A DNA stretch of 64,000 nt, taken from contig JBBELK010000034.1 in the NCBI GenBank assembly GCA_037783545.1, positions 186,001 to 250,000 of the forward strand, written 5' to 3'. Shown here piece after piece: positions 46,401 to 51,005 of the stretch (its first letter is position 1; each line of letters begins with the position of its first letter). The DNA comes from Henricia sp. BOLD:AAB3569. Taxonomy: Eukaryota; Echinodermata; Asteroidea; Spinulosida; Echinasteridae. The translations under genes and the position numbers were made by a program. The notes beneath the pieces are model-generated. The model had not been told where the DNA came from. It saw only the letters and a list, made by a program, of their open reading frames with translations, and did no database searches.

Positions 46401-46499
46401 GAAATGCACAAACTACTAGTCTTACTTCAGTTATGCAAAGACGCCACCTGTCGACAGCTCCTCCCTCCGGACGTCGGGTCAACAGAGGGCGCTGTTTAG
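10288..46499 (+). CDS. GNS: N-acetylglucosamine-6-sulfatase-like, complete spliced gene
   Basis: Lysosomal sulfatase predicted to remove 6-O-sulfate from N-acetylglucosamine at the non-reducing end of heparan and keratan sulfate. Coding exons: 10288-10410, 11287-11346, 21607-21810, 26330-26395, 32120-32218, 32456-32626, 33103-33185, 34513-34631, 35675-35877, 37412-37522, then 41964-42074 (11a) or 45595-45705 (11b), then 46317-46499. All introns are GT-AG and frame is kept throughout. The product is 510 residues with one exon 11 (547 with both); human GNS is about 552. Visible features: signal peptide (residues 1-20), metal ligands in LTDDQD, formylglycine motif CCPSR (68-72), second signature [11 protein letters not shown] (117-127), TPACHSP (208-214), SDNGYH (302-307), DKRQLYEFD (316-324) and a cysteine-rich C-terminal segment. 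Exact ligand assignment follows the family. Orthology to GNS rather than a paralogous sulfatase is likely from full-length colinearity. Confidence 0.93.
10461..10940. mobile_element. Inverted-repeat element containing a SINE-like insertion
   Basis: GTAAAGTCGTCAACATATTC at the left faces ATGTTGACAACTTTAGAGAC at the right. A relative with the same GTTGTCAACATTTTCAC and GACGGCCCCTAA blocks is at 59060-60100. The interior holds a tRNA-like unit on the - strand. It lies in intron 1 of GNS. Confidence 0.6.
10802..10868 (-). repeat. tRNA-derived SINE head
   Basis: On the - strand there is an A box (TGGTCTAGTGGATA) and a B box (GGTTCGAAGCC) at tRNA spacing, and the block GTTGTGTCCTTAGACAAGAC follows. 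A conserved block of this kind is common in SINEs of marine animals. The flanking sequence and lack of a clean cloverleaf argue for a SINE and not a working tRNA gene. Confidence 0.7.
11287..11346 (+). CDS. GNS: GNS exon 2
   Basis: Twenty codons (residues 42-61) between CTGCAG and GTAAGT. The peptide [20 protein letters not shown] matches the family stretch between the first metal ligands and the catalytic cysteine. Both flanking introns are phase 0. The next intron is 10.3 kb and almost entirely filled by nested elements. Confidence 0.92.
11870..12066. repeat. GGGATCCCGG / GGGATCCCGCC minisatellite
   Basis: Tandem variants of CGGGATCCCGGCGGGATTCC and TTAACCGGGATCCCGG. The kernel GGGATCCC is palindromic, so each unit is its own complement. 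It lies immediately inside the left end of the 11855-19900 element. Confidence 0.9.
12100..12540. repeat. TGGTAAAA(T/C)TGTACCATTGCCAG tandem repeat
   Basis: Units of about 23 bp containing ACCATTGCCAGTGGTA are repeated with drift. The words ACCATTGC and TGGTAA are shared with the array at the other end of the element (13960-16070), so both probably arose from one precursor. Confidence 0.85.
13960..16070. repeat. ACCATTGCATACCA satellite with higher-order structure
   Basis: Built on ACCATTGCATACCACTGAAT and ACCATTCAGT words. From 15331 the array alternates units of 115 and 95 bp, giving a 210-bp higher-order period (starts at 15331, 15541 and 15751). An older tier repeats at about 452 bp (14411 and 14863 begin the same block). 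No coding role is apparent; the short open frames here are products of the repeat. Confidence 0.9.
16089..16215. repeat. GGGATCCCGGCGGGATTCC minisatellite
   Basis: The same kernel as 11870-12066, on the other side of the CCCTTAC element, so that element sits within what was probably one array. Confidence 0.9.
16692..18750. mobile_element. Possible 2-kb inverted-repeat element
   Basis: TACTAGGCTAGTCTTGATGC at the left loosely faces AGACTAATACTAGGCATA at the right. GCCGCCAGAGGGCGTACCT near 16751 faces GGTGCGCCCTCTGGCGGC near 18653. No protein with family resemblance is visible inside. A (GATC)n palindrome lies at about 18427-18442. Confidence 0.45.
19209..19276 (+). repeat. 34-bp tandem duplication
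   Basis: CAATAGACTGGTTCTCAGTC plus TTTTCAAAACTATA is present twice in direct succession without difference. Confidence 0.85.
19636..19885. repeat. CCGGGATCCCGGTAAGGAA minisatellite
   Basis: About a dozen units of CCGGGATCCCGGTAAGGAA and close variants lie just inside the right end of the 11855-19900 element. They share the palindromic GGGATCCC kernel with the left-end array. Confidence 0.9.
20296..21050. mobile_element. MITE with TAGACTATGTAAGT ends
   Basis: TAGACTATGTAAGTCTCGCG at the left faces the complement of AACTTACATAGTCTA at 21036-21050. CTTCCGGGCACAA near 20333 faces TTGTGCCCGGAAAT near 20983. It is related to the copy at 7095-7600. It is located in intron 2 of GNS. Confidence 0.75.
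21181..21450 (+). pseudogene. GNS: Truncated duplicate of GNS exon 3 (first tandem copy)
   Basis: A 270-bp block identical to 21451-21720 except for one base (AAC at 21343-21345 where the second copy has AGC; Asn for Ser three residues before the catalytic cysteine). It contains 156 bp of intron, the TTTCAG acceptor and the first 114 bp of exon 3 including the codons for CCPSR. It breaks off before the exon's 3' half and donor. If its acceptor were used, the frame would run into duplicated intron and stop at 21517-21519. It could compete as a decoy acceptor, or be an assembly artefact. Confidence 0.85.
21607..21810 (+). CDS. GNS: GNS exon 3: catalytic formylglycine motif
   Basis: Sixty-eight codons (residues 62-129) between TTTCAG and GTGGGT. 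It starts [19 protein letters not shown]: the first cysteine of CCPSR (residue 68) is the one that the formylglycine-generating enzyme converts in type I sulfatases. It ends with the second signature [11 protein letters not shown]. Introns on both sides are phase 0. The first 114 bp, with the preceding 156 bp of intron, are the second copy of the 270-bp tandem duplication. Confidence 0.94.
22725..22985. repeat. CCCATGGGTTTTTTCC minisatellite
   Basis: At least ten units of CCCATGGGTTTTTTCC with variants (CCCTGGGTTTTTTCC) follow each other. The kernel CCCATGGG is palindromic. The open frames across it, rich in glycine-lysine or phenylalanine-proline, are by-products. Confidence 0.92.
25175..25560. 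repeat. AATTGGTT / CCAATT repeat
   Basis: Degenerate copies of GGTTTCAGTTGGTTCTCGAA and then of CCAATTGAAACCAATTCAGT. The first half is largely the complement of the second, so it can fold. It adjoins the CCCATGG array. Confidence 0.75.
25565..26140. repeat. TTCCCATGGTGTTCCCATGC minisatellite
   Basis: About 20 units of 30-40 bp containing TTCCCATGGTGTTCCCATGC, the last ones reduced to GGGAATCCCAT. It mirrors the array at the other end of the element. Confidence 0.9.
26330..26395 (+). CDS. GNS: GNS exon 4
   Basis: Twenty-two codons (residues 130-151) from TAT GGA AAG to GGC TTG between TGTACAG and GTAAGT. It encodes [19 protein letters not shown] followed by NGL; the GG...H.P.GW pattern is the family stretch after the second sulfatase signature. 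Both introns are phase 0. Confidence 0.92.
26616..26894. mobile_element. MITE with CTATCAATTG ends
   Basis: ATCAATTGTCACCCCCACCC at the left faces GGGGTGGGGGAAACAATTGAT at the right. Inner copies of CCCCACC(C/T) and GGGGTGGGG also pair. Intron 4 of GNS. Confidence 0.75.
27201..31862. mobile_element. 4.7-kb element with terminal hairpins and CRE-rich tandem repeats
   Basis: It starts with TAGAG followed by a hairpin (GCGTTTGT facing ACAAACGC) and GGTGATCGGG. It ends with a hairpin, GGTGATCGG facing CCGATCACC. The last 1.75 kb match 47100-49030 closely. Internal units repeat (about 30140-30620 with 30630-30950, and about 30955-31300 with 31305-31650) and carry TGACGTCA palindromes. The flank is TAAAAAA on both sides. 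The 5' word recurring as the 3' hairpin stem recalls Helentron-associated (HINE/DINE-like) elements, but a flanking duplication argues against a rolling-circle origin. Intron 4 of GNS. Confidence 0.65.
29118..29209 (+). repeat. 46-bp perfect tandem duplication
   Basis: The block AAAAGCTGGTCGGGGCGAGA through GCCTGGGCT occurs twice in direct succession with no difference. Confidence 0.92.
32120..32218 (+). CDS. GNS: GNS exon 5
   Basis: Thirty-three codons (residues 152-184) between CATGCAG and GTAAGT. It contains [16 protein letters not shown], matching the conserved YYNYTLSxNG stretch of GNS proteins, with NYT as a potential N-glycosylation site. Phase 0 on both sides. Confidence 0.94.
32456..32626 (+). 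CDS. GNS: GNS exon 6
   Basis: Fifty-seven codons (residues 185-241) between TTTACAG and GTGTGT. It contains [20 protein letters not shown], corresponding to the family's FFMM-TPA-HSP-APQY region with the conserved active-site histidine (212). From memory the human protein has proline where this one has Cys211; this does not remove the histidine. Phase 0 on both sides. Confidence 0.93.
33103..33185 (+). CDS. GNS: GNS exon 7
   Basis: Eighty-three bp between AAATCAG and GTAGAG. It encodes [20 protein letters not shown] followed by LDDTFRKR, with the conserved HWLIR-A-PM core of GNS. It ends two bases into an arginine codon completed by exon 8. Confidence 0.94.
34011..34256. mobile_element. MITE with TTAGGGGGGTTTAGATG-type ends
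   Basis: GGGGGGTTTAGATGCACGTA plus AAATGCAAACGTGAACGCG at the left faces CGCGTTTTACGTTCATCTAA plus ACCTCCCTA at the right. It is 246 bp and lies in intron 7. Confidence 0.8.
34513..34631 (+). CDS. GNS: GNS exon 8: second metal-binding motif
   Basis: One hundred nineteen bp between CTGTAG and GTGAGG. It contains [11 protein letters not shown] and [13 protein letters not shown]; the Asp-Asn pair of SDNG (303-304) is the second part of the sulfatase calcium site. It begins by completing an arginine codon and ends one base into a glycine codon completed by exon 9. Confidence 0.95.
34860..35030 (-). repeat. SINE-like fragment
   Basis: The segment contains CTCATTTACTCCTGGGTGGA, AAGCAATGTGTG and, on the - strand, a B-box-like GGGTTCAAATCCCAG. 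This arrangement is shared in part with the SINE-like unit at 10680-10868. Intron 8. Confidence 0.45.
35083..35254 (+). repeat. 88-bp tandem duplication
   Basis: GAAATGTCACAGCTAAATTT through AAAGAAATGCAATGAA occurs at 35091 and again at 35179, about 88 bp apart, nearly identical. Intron 8. Confidence 0.88.
35675..35877 (+). CDS. GNS: GNS exon 9
   Basis: Two hundred three bp between AAATTCAG and GTAAGC. It contains [20 protein letters not shown] and DGVSLVPYL. The lysine of DKRQLYE (Lys317) and the following R-P-L motif are conserved in the family's substrate-sulfate pocket. It starts with the last two bases of a glycine codon and ends in phase 0. It is the best-conserved exon of the gene. 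Confidence 0.96.
35903..35980. repeat. Interspersed repeat shared with 60640-60720
   Basis: Both places carry AAAATTRCACGG(G)TACTCAAAG, then CCG(C/G)AAGTGCT(G/C)TACCCTGGGG. It is a dispersed repeat fragment and not coding sequence. Confidence 0.6.
36766..37305. mobile_element. MITE containing a second MITE
   Basis: Outer ends: ACTAGCCTTTTTGAAGTATG faces CATACTTCTAAAAGGCTAAT. Inner ends (about 36799-37083): GACCTTTATCACGGTGCG faces CGCACCGTGATAAAGGTC. The inner element interrupts the outer one near its left end. Intron 9 of GNS. Confidence 0.75.
37412..37522 (+). CDS. GNS: GNS exon 10
   Basis: Thirty-seven codons (residues 377-413) between TTCCCAG and GTAAGT. It contains [18 protein letters not shown] and ends GCPHTDFLA. 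In the human protein the same place reads as a short strand ending in an EYQGEG-type motif. Similarity is lower than for exons 8-9, but frame, phase and spacing are right. Phase 0 on both sides. Confidence 0.88.
38399..38593. repeat. Palindromic MITE-like hairpin
   Basis: CGAGTTTTCAAGACCGTAAG faces CTTATGGTTGCGAAAACTCG. GTACAAAAACACAATGGAAA TT-type sequence near 38450 faces the complement near 38518. A degenerate relative lies at about 44860-44965. Intron 10. Confidence 0.75.
39673..39787. repeat. 115-bp hairpin
   Basis: Arms of about 52 bp, from CTCGTCAGCAATGCGC to CTACGAAATACGCAGCTCCAT, face each other with few mismatches around a short loop near 39727-39734. GC content is high. It may be a foldback element or a transcribed hairpin. 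Intron 10. Confidence 0.85.
39909..40196. mobile_element. MITE, first of a back-to-back pair
   Basis: TATACACCAATCCGGTAACT faces AGTTACCGGATTGG-type sequence at the right (GGTTACCGGATTGGTTTATA). CATCCGCCATAGCTGGG faces CAGCTACATGTATGGCGG. A lone end of this family is at 47001-47054. Confidence 0.85.
40193..40545. mobile_element. MITE, second of a back-to-back pair
   Basis: The same family and orientation as 39909-40196, sharing only TATA between them. It contains an extra duplicated GTGTACGCAAAGGCGGGCG block. The pair may derive from insertion of one copy into the TA end of the other. Confidence 0.85.
40546..41963 (+). other. Remainder of intron 10, no gene seen
   Basis: AT-rich sequence with short frames on both strands only. 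No repeat structure that I can define and no family-like peptide. Confidence 0.5.
41964..42074 (+). CDS. GNS: GNS alternative exon 11a (cysteine-rich segment)
   Basis: Thirty-seven codons between CCCATCAG and GTACTT, phase 0 at both ends. It begins [18 protein letters not shown]. The C-x3-C-x-C-E-D motif with later C and YC matches the conserved PDCVCED segment near the C-terminus of GNS proteins. A homologous exon of identical length and phase lies 3.5 kb downstream (11b). Using both would add 37 residues without shifting frame; using either gives a protein of normal length. Confidence 0.9.
42173..42600. mobile_element. Palindromic MITE between exons 11a and 11b
   Basis: AGTCTGTTTTCAATACTGGA at the left faces TCCAGTATTGAAAACAGACT at the right. 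The arms stay paired inward (CAAAACAAAAGAAATATCTT faces AAGATATTTCTTTTGTTTTG) toward a centre near 42380. Confidence 0.9.
42848..44590 (+). pseudogene. Degenerate non-LTR retrotransposon (reverse transcriptase relic)
   Basis: Successive fragments in different frames spell a LINE reverse transcriptase: [20 protein letters not shown] (about 43072-43131), [15 protein letters not shown] (43266-43310), VFIDLTEAF (about 43430), GVKQGCVL (about 43588), LLYADDAG with the catalytic YADD (43761-43784), SLGKTVALS...LSYLGSTIS (about 43859-43966) and a C-terminal [11 protein letters not shown] (about 44284). At least four frame changes and stops make it non-functional. The endonuclease is absent, so it is 5'-truncated. 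The clade cannot be set by eye. It lies between exons 11a and 11b. Confidence 0.9.
44591..44795. mobile_element. Short MITE with ACTGAACCGCAAAAGAAACG ends
   Basis: ACTGAACCGCAAAAGAAACG at the left faces CGTTTCTTTTGCGGTTCAGT at the right. The ends resemble those of the MITEs at 5220-9685 and 58399-58954, so it is a shorter member of the same superfamily. It abuts the end of the retrotransposon relic. Confidence 0.85.
45595..45705 (+). CDS. GNS: GNS alternative exon 11b (cysteine-rich segment)
   Basis: Thirty-seven codons between AAATACAG and GTACCT, phase 0 at both ends. It begins [18 protein letters not shown]. Of 37 positions, 19 are identical to exon 11a, including all five cysteines and the NN and YC positions. 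It is closer than 11a to the QCxPDCVCED-NNTY sequence that I recall for vertebrate GNS, suggesting it is the ancestral form. It carries a potential N-glycosylation site, NNT. Both donors read GAG|GTAC, supporting exon duplication. Confidence 0.92.
45756..45776. repeat. Solo end of the GGGGCCAATTTCATAAA MITE family
   Basis: CTTTATGAAATTGGCCCCTG matches the right end of 60916-61419 and 11422-19929. No partner end was seen nearby. Confidence 0.6.
46317..46499 (+). CDS. GNS: GNS exon 12: C-terminus and stop
   Basis: Sixty codons plus TAG after TTGACAG. It begins [20 protein letters not shown], which is the family's E-YNLT-DP-Q-TN segment, and contains [10 protein letters not shown], matching the LQSC-G-TCR near the end of the human protein. 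The C-terminus is somewhat shorter than in human. A mobile element begins 23 bp after the stop, and no AATAAA is visible between the stop and 46770. Confidence 0.94.
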   Translation, partial: AFQEYYDLTKDPHQLTNAIKSVSHTQLAEMHKLLVLLQLCKDATCRQLLPPDVGSTEGAV

Positions 46500-46879
46500 C
46501 AGCGGGGGGCTACAGGAATGATAGACTGGTTCCCGTCCACATATTTCACACAGGAGAATATAAGGACAGGTAAAGGGTGCTTCATCTTGATCTGTAATTG
46601 GTCGTCTTTGCACGTGCGCATTGTGTTTTTTATATTTAAAAATTGGCCAAGCCCTTTGCTTTAGGCAATGTACTTTATTTACATAATTGGATATGTTCGA
46701 CACGCACGGCCAAGTTACAAATGTCAATGCAAAATCTGCGCACTTACTAAAAAAAAAATAATAATAACTAGAGGTATGACGTTTGTTGTTACAAACGCCA
46801 GGTGATCGGGTTAAATGAACATTTTGTGATGAATTTCAGACGTTGTTATCACCTGTGGAATGGCAAAAATGGAAGTTCA

Positions 46880-46998
46880 GCAGCCGATTTCACGAAACTT
46901 TACGCAATTGCGCAAGTCCACTTACGCCATTACTTGCGCAATAACTTATGGCGTAAGTGGACTTGCGCAATTGCGTAAAGTTTCGTGAAATCGGCTGC
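46880..46998. repeat. Perfect 51-bp hairpin with 17-base loop
   Basis: The arm 46880-46930 (GCAGCCGATTTCACGAAACT through CTTACGCCAT) is the exact complement of 46948-46998. It sits near the left end of the nested element 46769-49032 but has no match in the copy at 27201, so it is a separate insertion or new hairpin. Confidence 0.93.
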
Positions 46999-48942
46999 TG
47001 TATACACTAATCCGGTAACTAATATCTCCTCCCTGCATATCCGCCATAGCTGGGGGTTGATAGCTTGCACCGTTTTGAGATATGAATTGTTGAAATAATA
47101 ACCTTTGAAATCTTGTAATGTGACACCTGTGACGACATCATGACGTCACAATTTTGTGCACAAATTGTTCAACAATTTGATAAACATCAAGTTCTTAAAT
47201 GTGGCGAAAGAATCATGCAAATATCTGCTGTAGTTCTCAAGATACAGCATTTTAAAACATCTCAGCTCCAAATTTGCGTGATTTGACACCACATTACGTA
47301 ACCACCGTCCATGTAATGACGTCACCAATGGTATAGTCAAAAGGTCCACATGTGTGGAAACATTTCGTTCCGTAGAAATATGGTCAAATTCACTACCACT
47401 TTGAATCTATTTGCATTCAAAATGCTAAAAAATTGCACATTTTCGAACAACTTCCGGTTTGGACCGGAAGTAGGCGTCACACAGGGGTCATGACATCGTA
47501 TGATTTGTTCAGTTCATTTAGACTTATCATGTTGTGAAAGAATTGTTCAAGTATCTATTACGGTTCTTGAGATATGAATTTTGAAAATAATAACCTTTGA
47601 ATTTTTGTAATTTGACACCTGTGACGATATCATGACGTCACAATGTTGTGCACAAATTGTTCAACAATTTGATAAACATCAAGTTCTTAGATGTGGCGAA
47701 AGAATCATGCAAATATCTGCTGTAGTTCTCAAGATACAGCATTTTAAAACAATTCAGCTCCAAATTTGCGTATTTTGACGCCACATTACGTAACCACCGT
47801 CCATGTGATGACGTCACAAATGGTATAGTCAAAAAGTCTACATGTGTGGAAACATTTCGTTCCGTAGAAATATGGTCAAATTCACTACCACTTTGAATCT
47901 ATTTGCATTCAAAACGCTTACAAAATGCACATTTTCGAACAACTTCCGGTTTGGACCGGAAGTAGGCGTCACACAGGGGTCATGACATCGTATGATTTGT
48001 TCAGTTCATTTAGACTTATCATGTTGTGAAAGAATTGTTCAAGTATCTATTACGGTTCTTGAGATATGAATTTTGGAAATAATAACCTTTGAATTTTTGT
48101 AATTTGACACCTGATGACGTCATGATTACGTCACACTTGATGCCATCGTGATACTATACATTCTGGTGAAAGTCTGCCGTAGGGCCTATGTCTGTATCTA
48201 ATTTACTAACGATTCAGCTTGGTTTGATAGGCATTGTTGCTGGTAAGTGTAAAAACTGAGATTCTCAGTTTCGTTGAACTTTGACCTCCAATTGACCCCA
48301 GAAGGAAGGGTCAGATGAAAATGCCCACACAAAGAAAATTGTAGCACAGAATGTCATCTGTAAACCTGCCAAATACGAAGATCCTGGGTCACGTGGTTTT
48401 CAAGACGGAAGCATTTTAAAATATGCATATTTTGTTTTTTTGGGGGGTGTAATTTGATACTTGATGACGTCACGATGACGTCACGCTTGATGCCATCATA
48501 ATATTATACACGCTGGTGAAAGTCTGCCATAGGACCTATGCCTGTACTTAGTTACTTAAAGATTCAGCTTGGTTTGATGGGCATTGTTGCTCAATAAGTG
48601 CAAAAATTGCGATTTTCGTTTTCGTTGAACTTTGACCTCAGATTGACCCCAGAAGGAAGGGTCAGATGAAAATGCCCACACGAAGAAAATCGTAGGCCAT
48701 GATCTTATCTATAAGCCTGCTAAATACGAAAATCATGGGTCACGTGGTTTTCCAGACGGAAGCATTTTAAAACATGCATATTTTAGTCATTTTTGGGTTG
48801 TAATTTGATACCCAATGACGTCACAATGACGTCACCCTTGTATGCACACCTTCACATTGGGGTTGATGTTCCTACAAAGTTTCAAGTTGATAGCTTGAAC
48901 CGTTTTGAAGAAAAGCTCTGGAAACGTTTGAGTGGAAAAAGA

Positions 48943-48947
48943 AAAAG

Positions 48948-48979
<32 letters not shown>
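48943..48979 (+). repeat. Poly-A/GAAA tract
   Basis: GAAAAAGAAA followed by about 30 A. The copy at 31785-31812 has a shorter, interrupted version. Confidence 0.9.
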
Positions 48980-48981
<2 letters not shown>

Positions 48982-49150
48982 CAAAGAAATCGTACGAGAG
49001 TAATAGGTGATCGGGCTGTTGGCCCGATCACCTAATAATAACCACGTGACGGGCAGAATTCTGCCCGTCATGGCTGCCCTTTACCGATCCTTATATTTTC
49101 GCAATAAGCGAACCAATCTATAGGGATCGGGAACCAATCTACAGGAATGA

Positions 49151-50148
49151 GCTCAGATGAAAGAAAACCCTAAAACACTAAAAACTAAGCATAATGTATA
49201 CTATATACTAAATTTATTTTATAATAATTTGAGGTATAAAAGTTCCAGGGATTTTAGGGCAAAAGACCTTTATGGTCAAAACATGCTGGTTAGCACAACA
49301 TGTAGCAGAAAACAGGTTATGTGAAATGACAATGTAGCACACTGCTAAAGCAGACAGTATAAATTTGGGGCTATATTATATACTTCTCAATTTGAGTTGA
49401 CATATCGCATTGCTTCATGAAATTACAGGCATAACTGTTCAATAGACTAAGGCATGCAACCGTTCATGTTCCAATTTTTACAAAGCAGAAATCGCATTGC
49501 GGTTTTGTGTAGATTTTGAATTATTTTGGATGTGCAATTTTGTATTTCATATAGAAACAGATATCCCTTTTTAATTTTTTTTTATTTAAAGGCCCAGTGG
49601 ATCATTTGCAATGACCACAAAAAGTAATCGACGAGTTTACAGGGGAAAAGTAAAGATTTAATTAATAGCAACTACCCATTGAAAGGTTTCCGCTCAAAAT
49701 GATATAATTTTACCAGAAAATAATACGTAAAGATGAAATTATTTAGATCGTTTGCAAACGATTTACTTATTTTTGGTTCGCATCTACGCGGTCCAAAATG
49801 CATGGGCGCTGTGTACTGCGTGTGCGTGTTCCAACGCGATGCATTTTTATGGATCGCGCACACACGCAGTATATGATGTGCGCCACAGAGTGCATGACGC
49901 AAGCTACATAGTGTACCCGATCCACTGAGAACGAATATTTGAAACACCCCGCCAAGACCAGGAAAACGCATATGGATTTTCATGGGTTTTTTAAAACGTG
50001 GTACATTTGACAAAGCTAAAATTTCTTCGGATGAGTTTGTTGATGTCTTTCTTTTGATTTATAATGGTTTTATTCGCAGAATCGCTCAAAAACAGATCAT
50101 CTACAGGGCCTTTAAGTGCCCATACTATGTTTAAGGACACCTTTTATT
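49151..50148. other. Intergenic, no gene seen
   Basis: AT-rich sequence, with a GC-richer block at 49780-49930 rich in TGCGTG and GCGCAC words. No family-like protein. Confidence 0.5.
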
Positions 50149-51005
50149 GTAGCCTTGTCCAAGGCGGTCTCTGCCGTTTTTTGCATACACGGTACCAAAA
50201 CGAACCACCGTTCCCAACCATACACATTGTATGGTCTTTGCCACTGGTTCCCTGTTGCATCAAAACCAGCGGATTGAGAGTAGACTATATAATAGGTTAG
50301 GGTTCAGGGTTAGTTATTTGAAAGGAATTTAGGGTTTTGAATTCGGTCAGTTTGCAACCAGCTTCGTGGTCTGGTTAGAAGAGAGTTCGACTTGTAATCA
50401 TAAGGTCCCTGGTTCGAATCTCAGTCATGTTAGGTATTTTTCGAATTTTATCGGTTTCTTCTTTTTCTCTAATAGTGAGAGTAAGAGTTGTGACTACATG
50501 TATTTCCAAGATTGTCACTTGAGAAGTATCAGTCATTGGGTTGAAAAATTGGGGTGTAGGCCTACCCCTCACTGCTGTGTAAAAAAAAAAACAAGCGTGG
50601 GGGCACAGCCATACACGGCACCAAAACGAGCCACCATGCGGTTATGGCTTCCATACCTGTACCTACCCGTATGGCAACCACAGAACCGGCGTACACGTAC
50701 AGTACTGCGCTAGTTATACGTGTGCCTGTACAGCTCGAAAGACCGCCTTGTAGGGTCCGTTACTTCCGAGCTTAATGTCTTTCTTTATTTAGCCGAAAAA
50801 ATAAAGAAGATGTCACATTAAACCCGACAAGGCGGTCTTTCGAGCTGTGCAGGCCACGCATGACATTGTGTTGCATGCACGCGTACCACTTTACATGTAC
50901 GCCGGTTGTGTGTGTTTTACGGGTTTGTATGGAGGTTTGCGTGTGCAAGGCCCGATATTCTCTCGTGTAGCAACAAACCGCAGAGATCGCCTTGGACAAG
51001 GCTAC
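50149..51005. mobile_element. Palindromic element with GTAGCCTTGTCCAAGGCG ends
   Basis: GTAGCCTTGTCCAAGGCGGT at the left faces the complement of GATCGCCTTGGACAAGGCTAC at the right. A second perfect hairpin at 50731-50847 (CAGCTCGAAAGACCGCCTTG facing CAAGGCGGTCTTTCGAGCTG) lies inside and reuses the AAGGCGGTCT word. It also contains a tRNA-like SINE head. Confidence 0.75.
50361..50431 (+). repeat. tRNA-derived SINE head
   Basis: GCTTCGTGGTCTGGTTAGAA (A box) and GGTTCGAATCTC (B box) are at tRNA spacing, with a threonine-tRNA-like anticodon stretch CTTGTAATC. No mature cloverleaf with a paired acceptor stem is evident, so it is taken as a SINE. Confidence 0.7.

Larger units (their letters stand above)
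46769..49032. mobile_element. Nested copy of the terminal-hairpin, CRE-rich element
   Basis: It has the same ends as 27201-31862: TAGAG, hairpin GACGTTTGT/ACAAACGCC, GGTGATCGGG, and a final GGTGATCGGGC/GCCCGATCACC hairpin. TAATAATAAC flanks it on both sides (46759-46768 and 49033-49042) and is single in the 343-bp relative at 62482-62824. Internal units of about 493 bp (47129 and 47622) and about 355 bp (near 48115 and 48470) are tandemly repeated and carry TGACGTCA. Confidence 0.75.
46522..49141. mobile_element. 2.6-kb element with perfect 9-bp target duplication in the GNS 3' region
   Basis: TAGACTGGTTCCC at the left faces GGGAACCAATCTA at the right. CAGGAATGA lies directly on both sides (46513-46521 and 49142-49150). 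The sequence just inside both ends matches the 343-bp copy at 62482-62824. The size difference is the inserted element at 46769-49032. A 9-bp duplication suggests a Mutator-like or similar superfamily. Confidence 0.9.
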
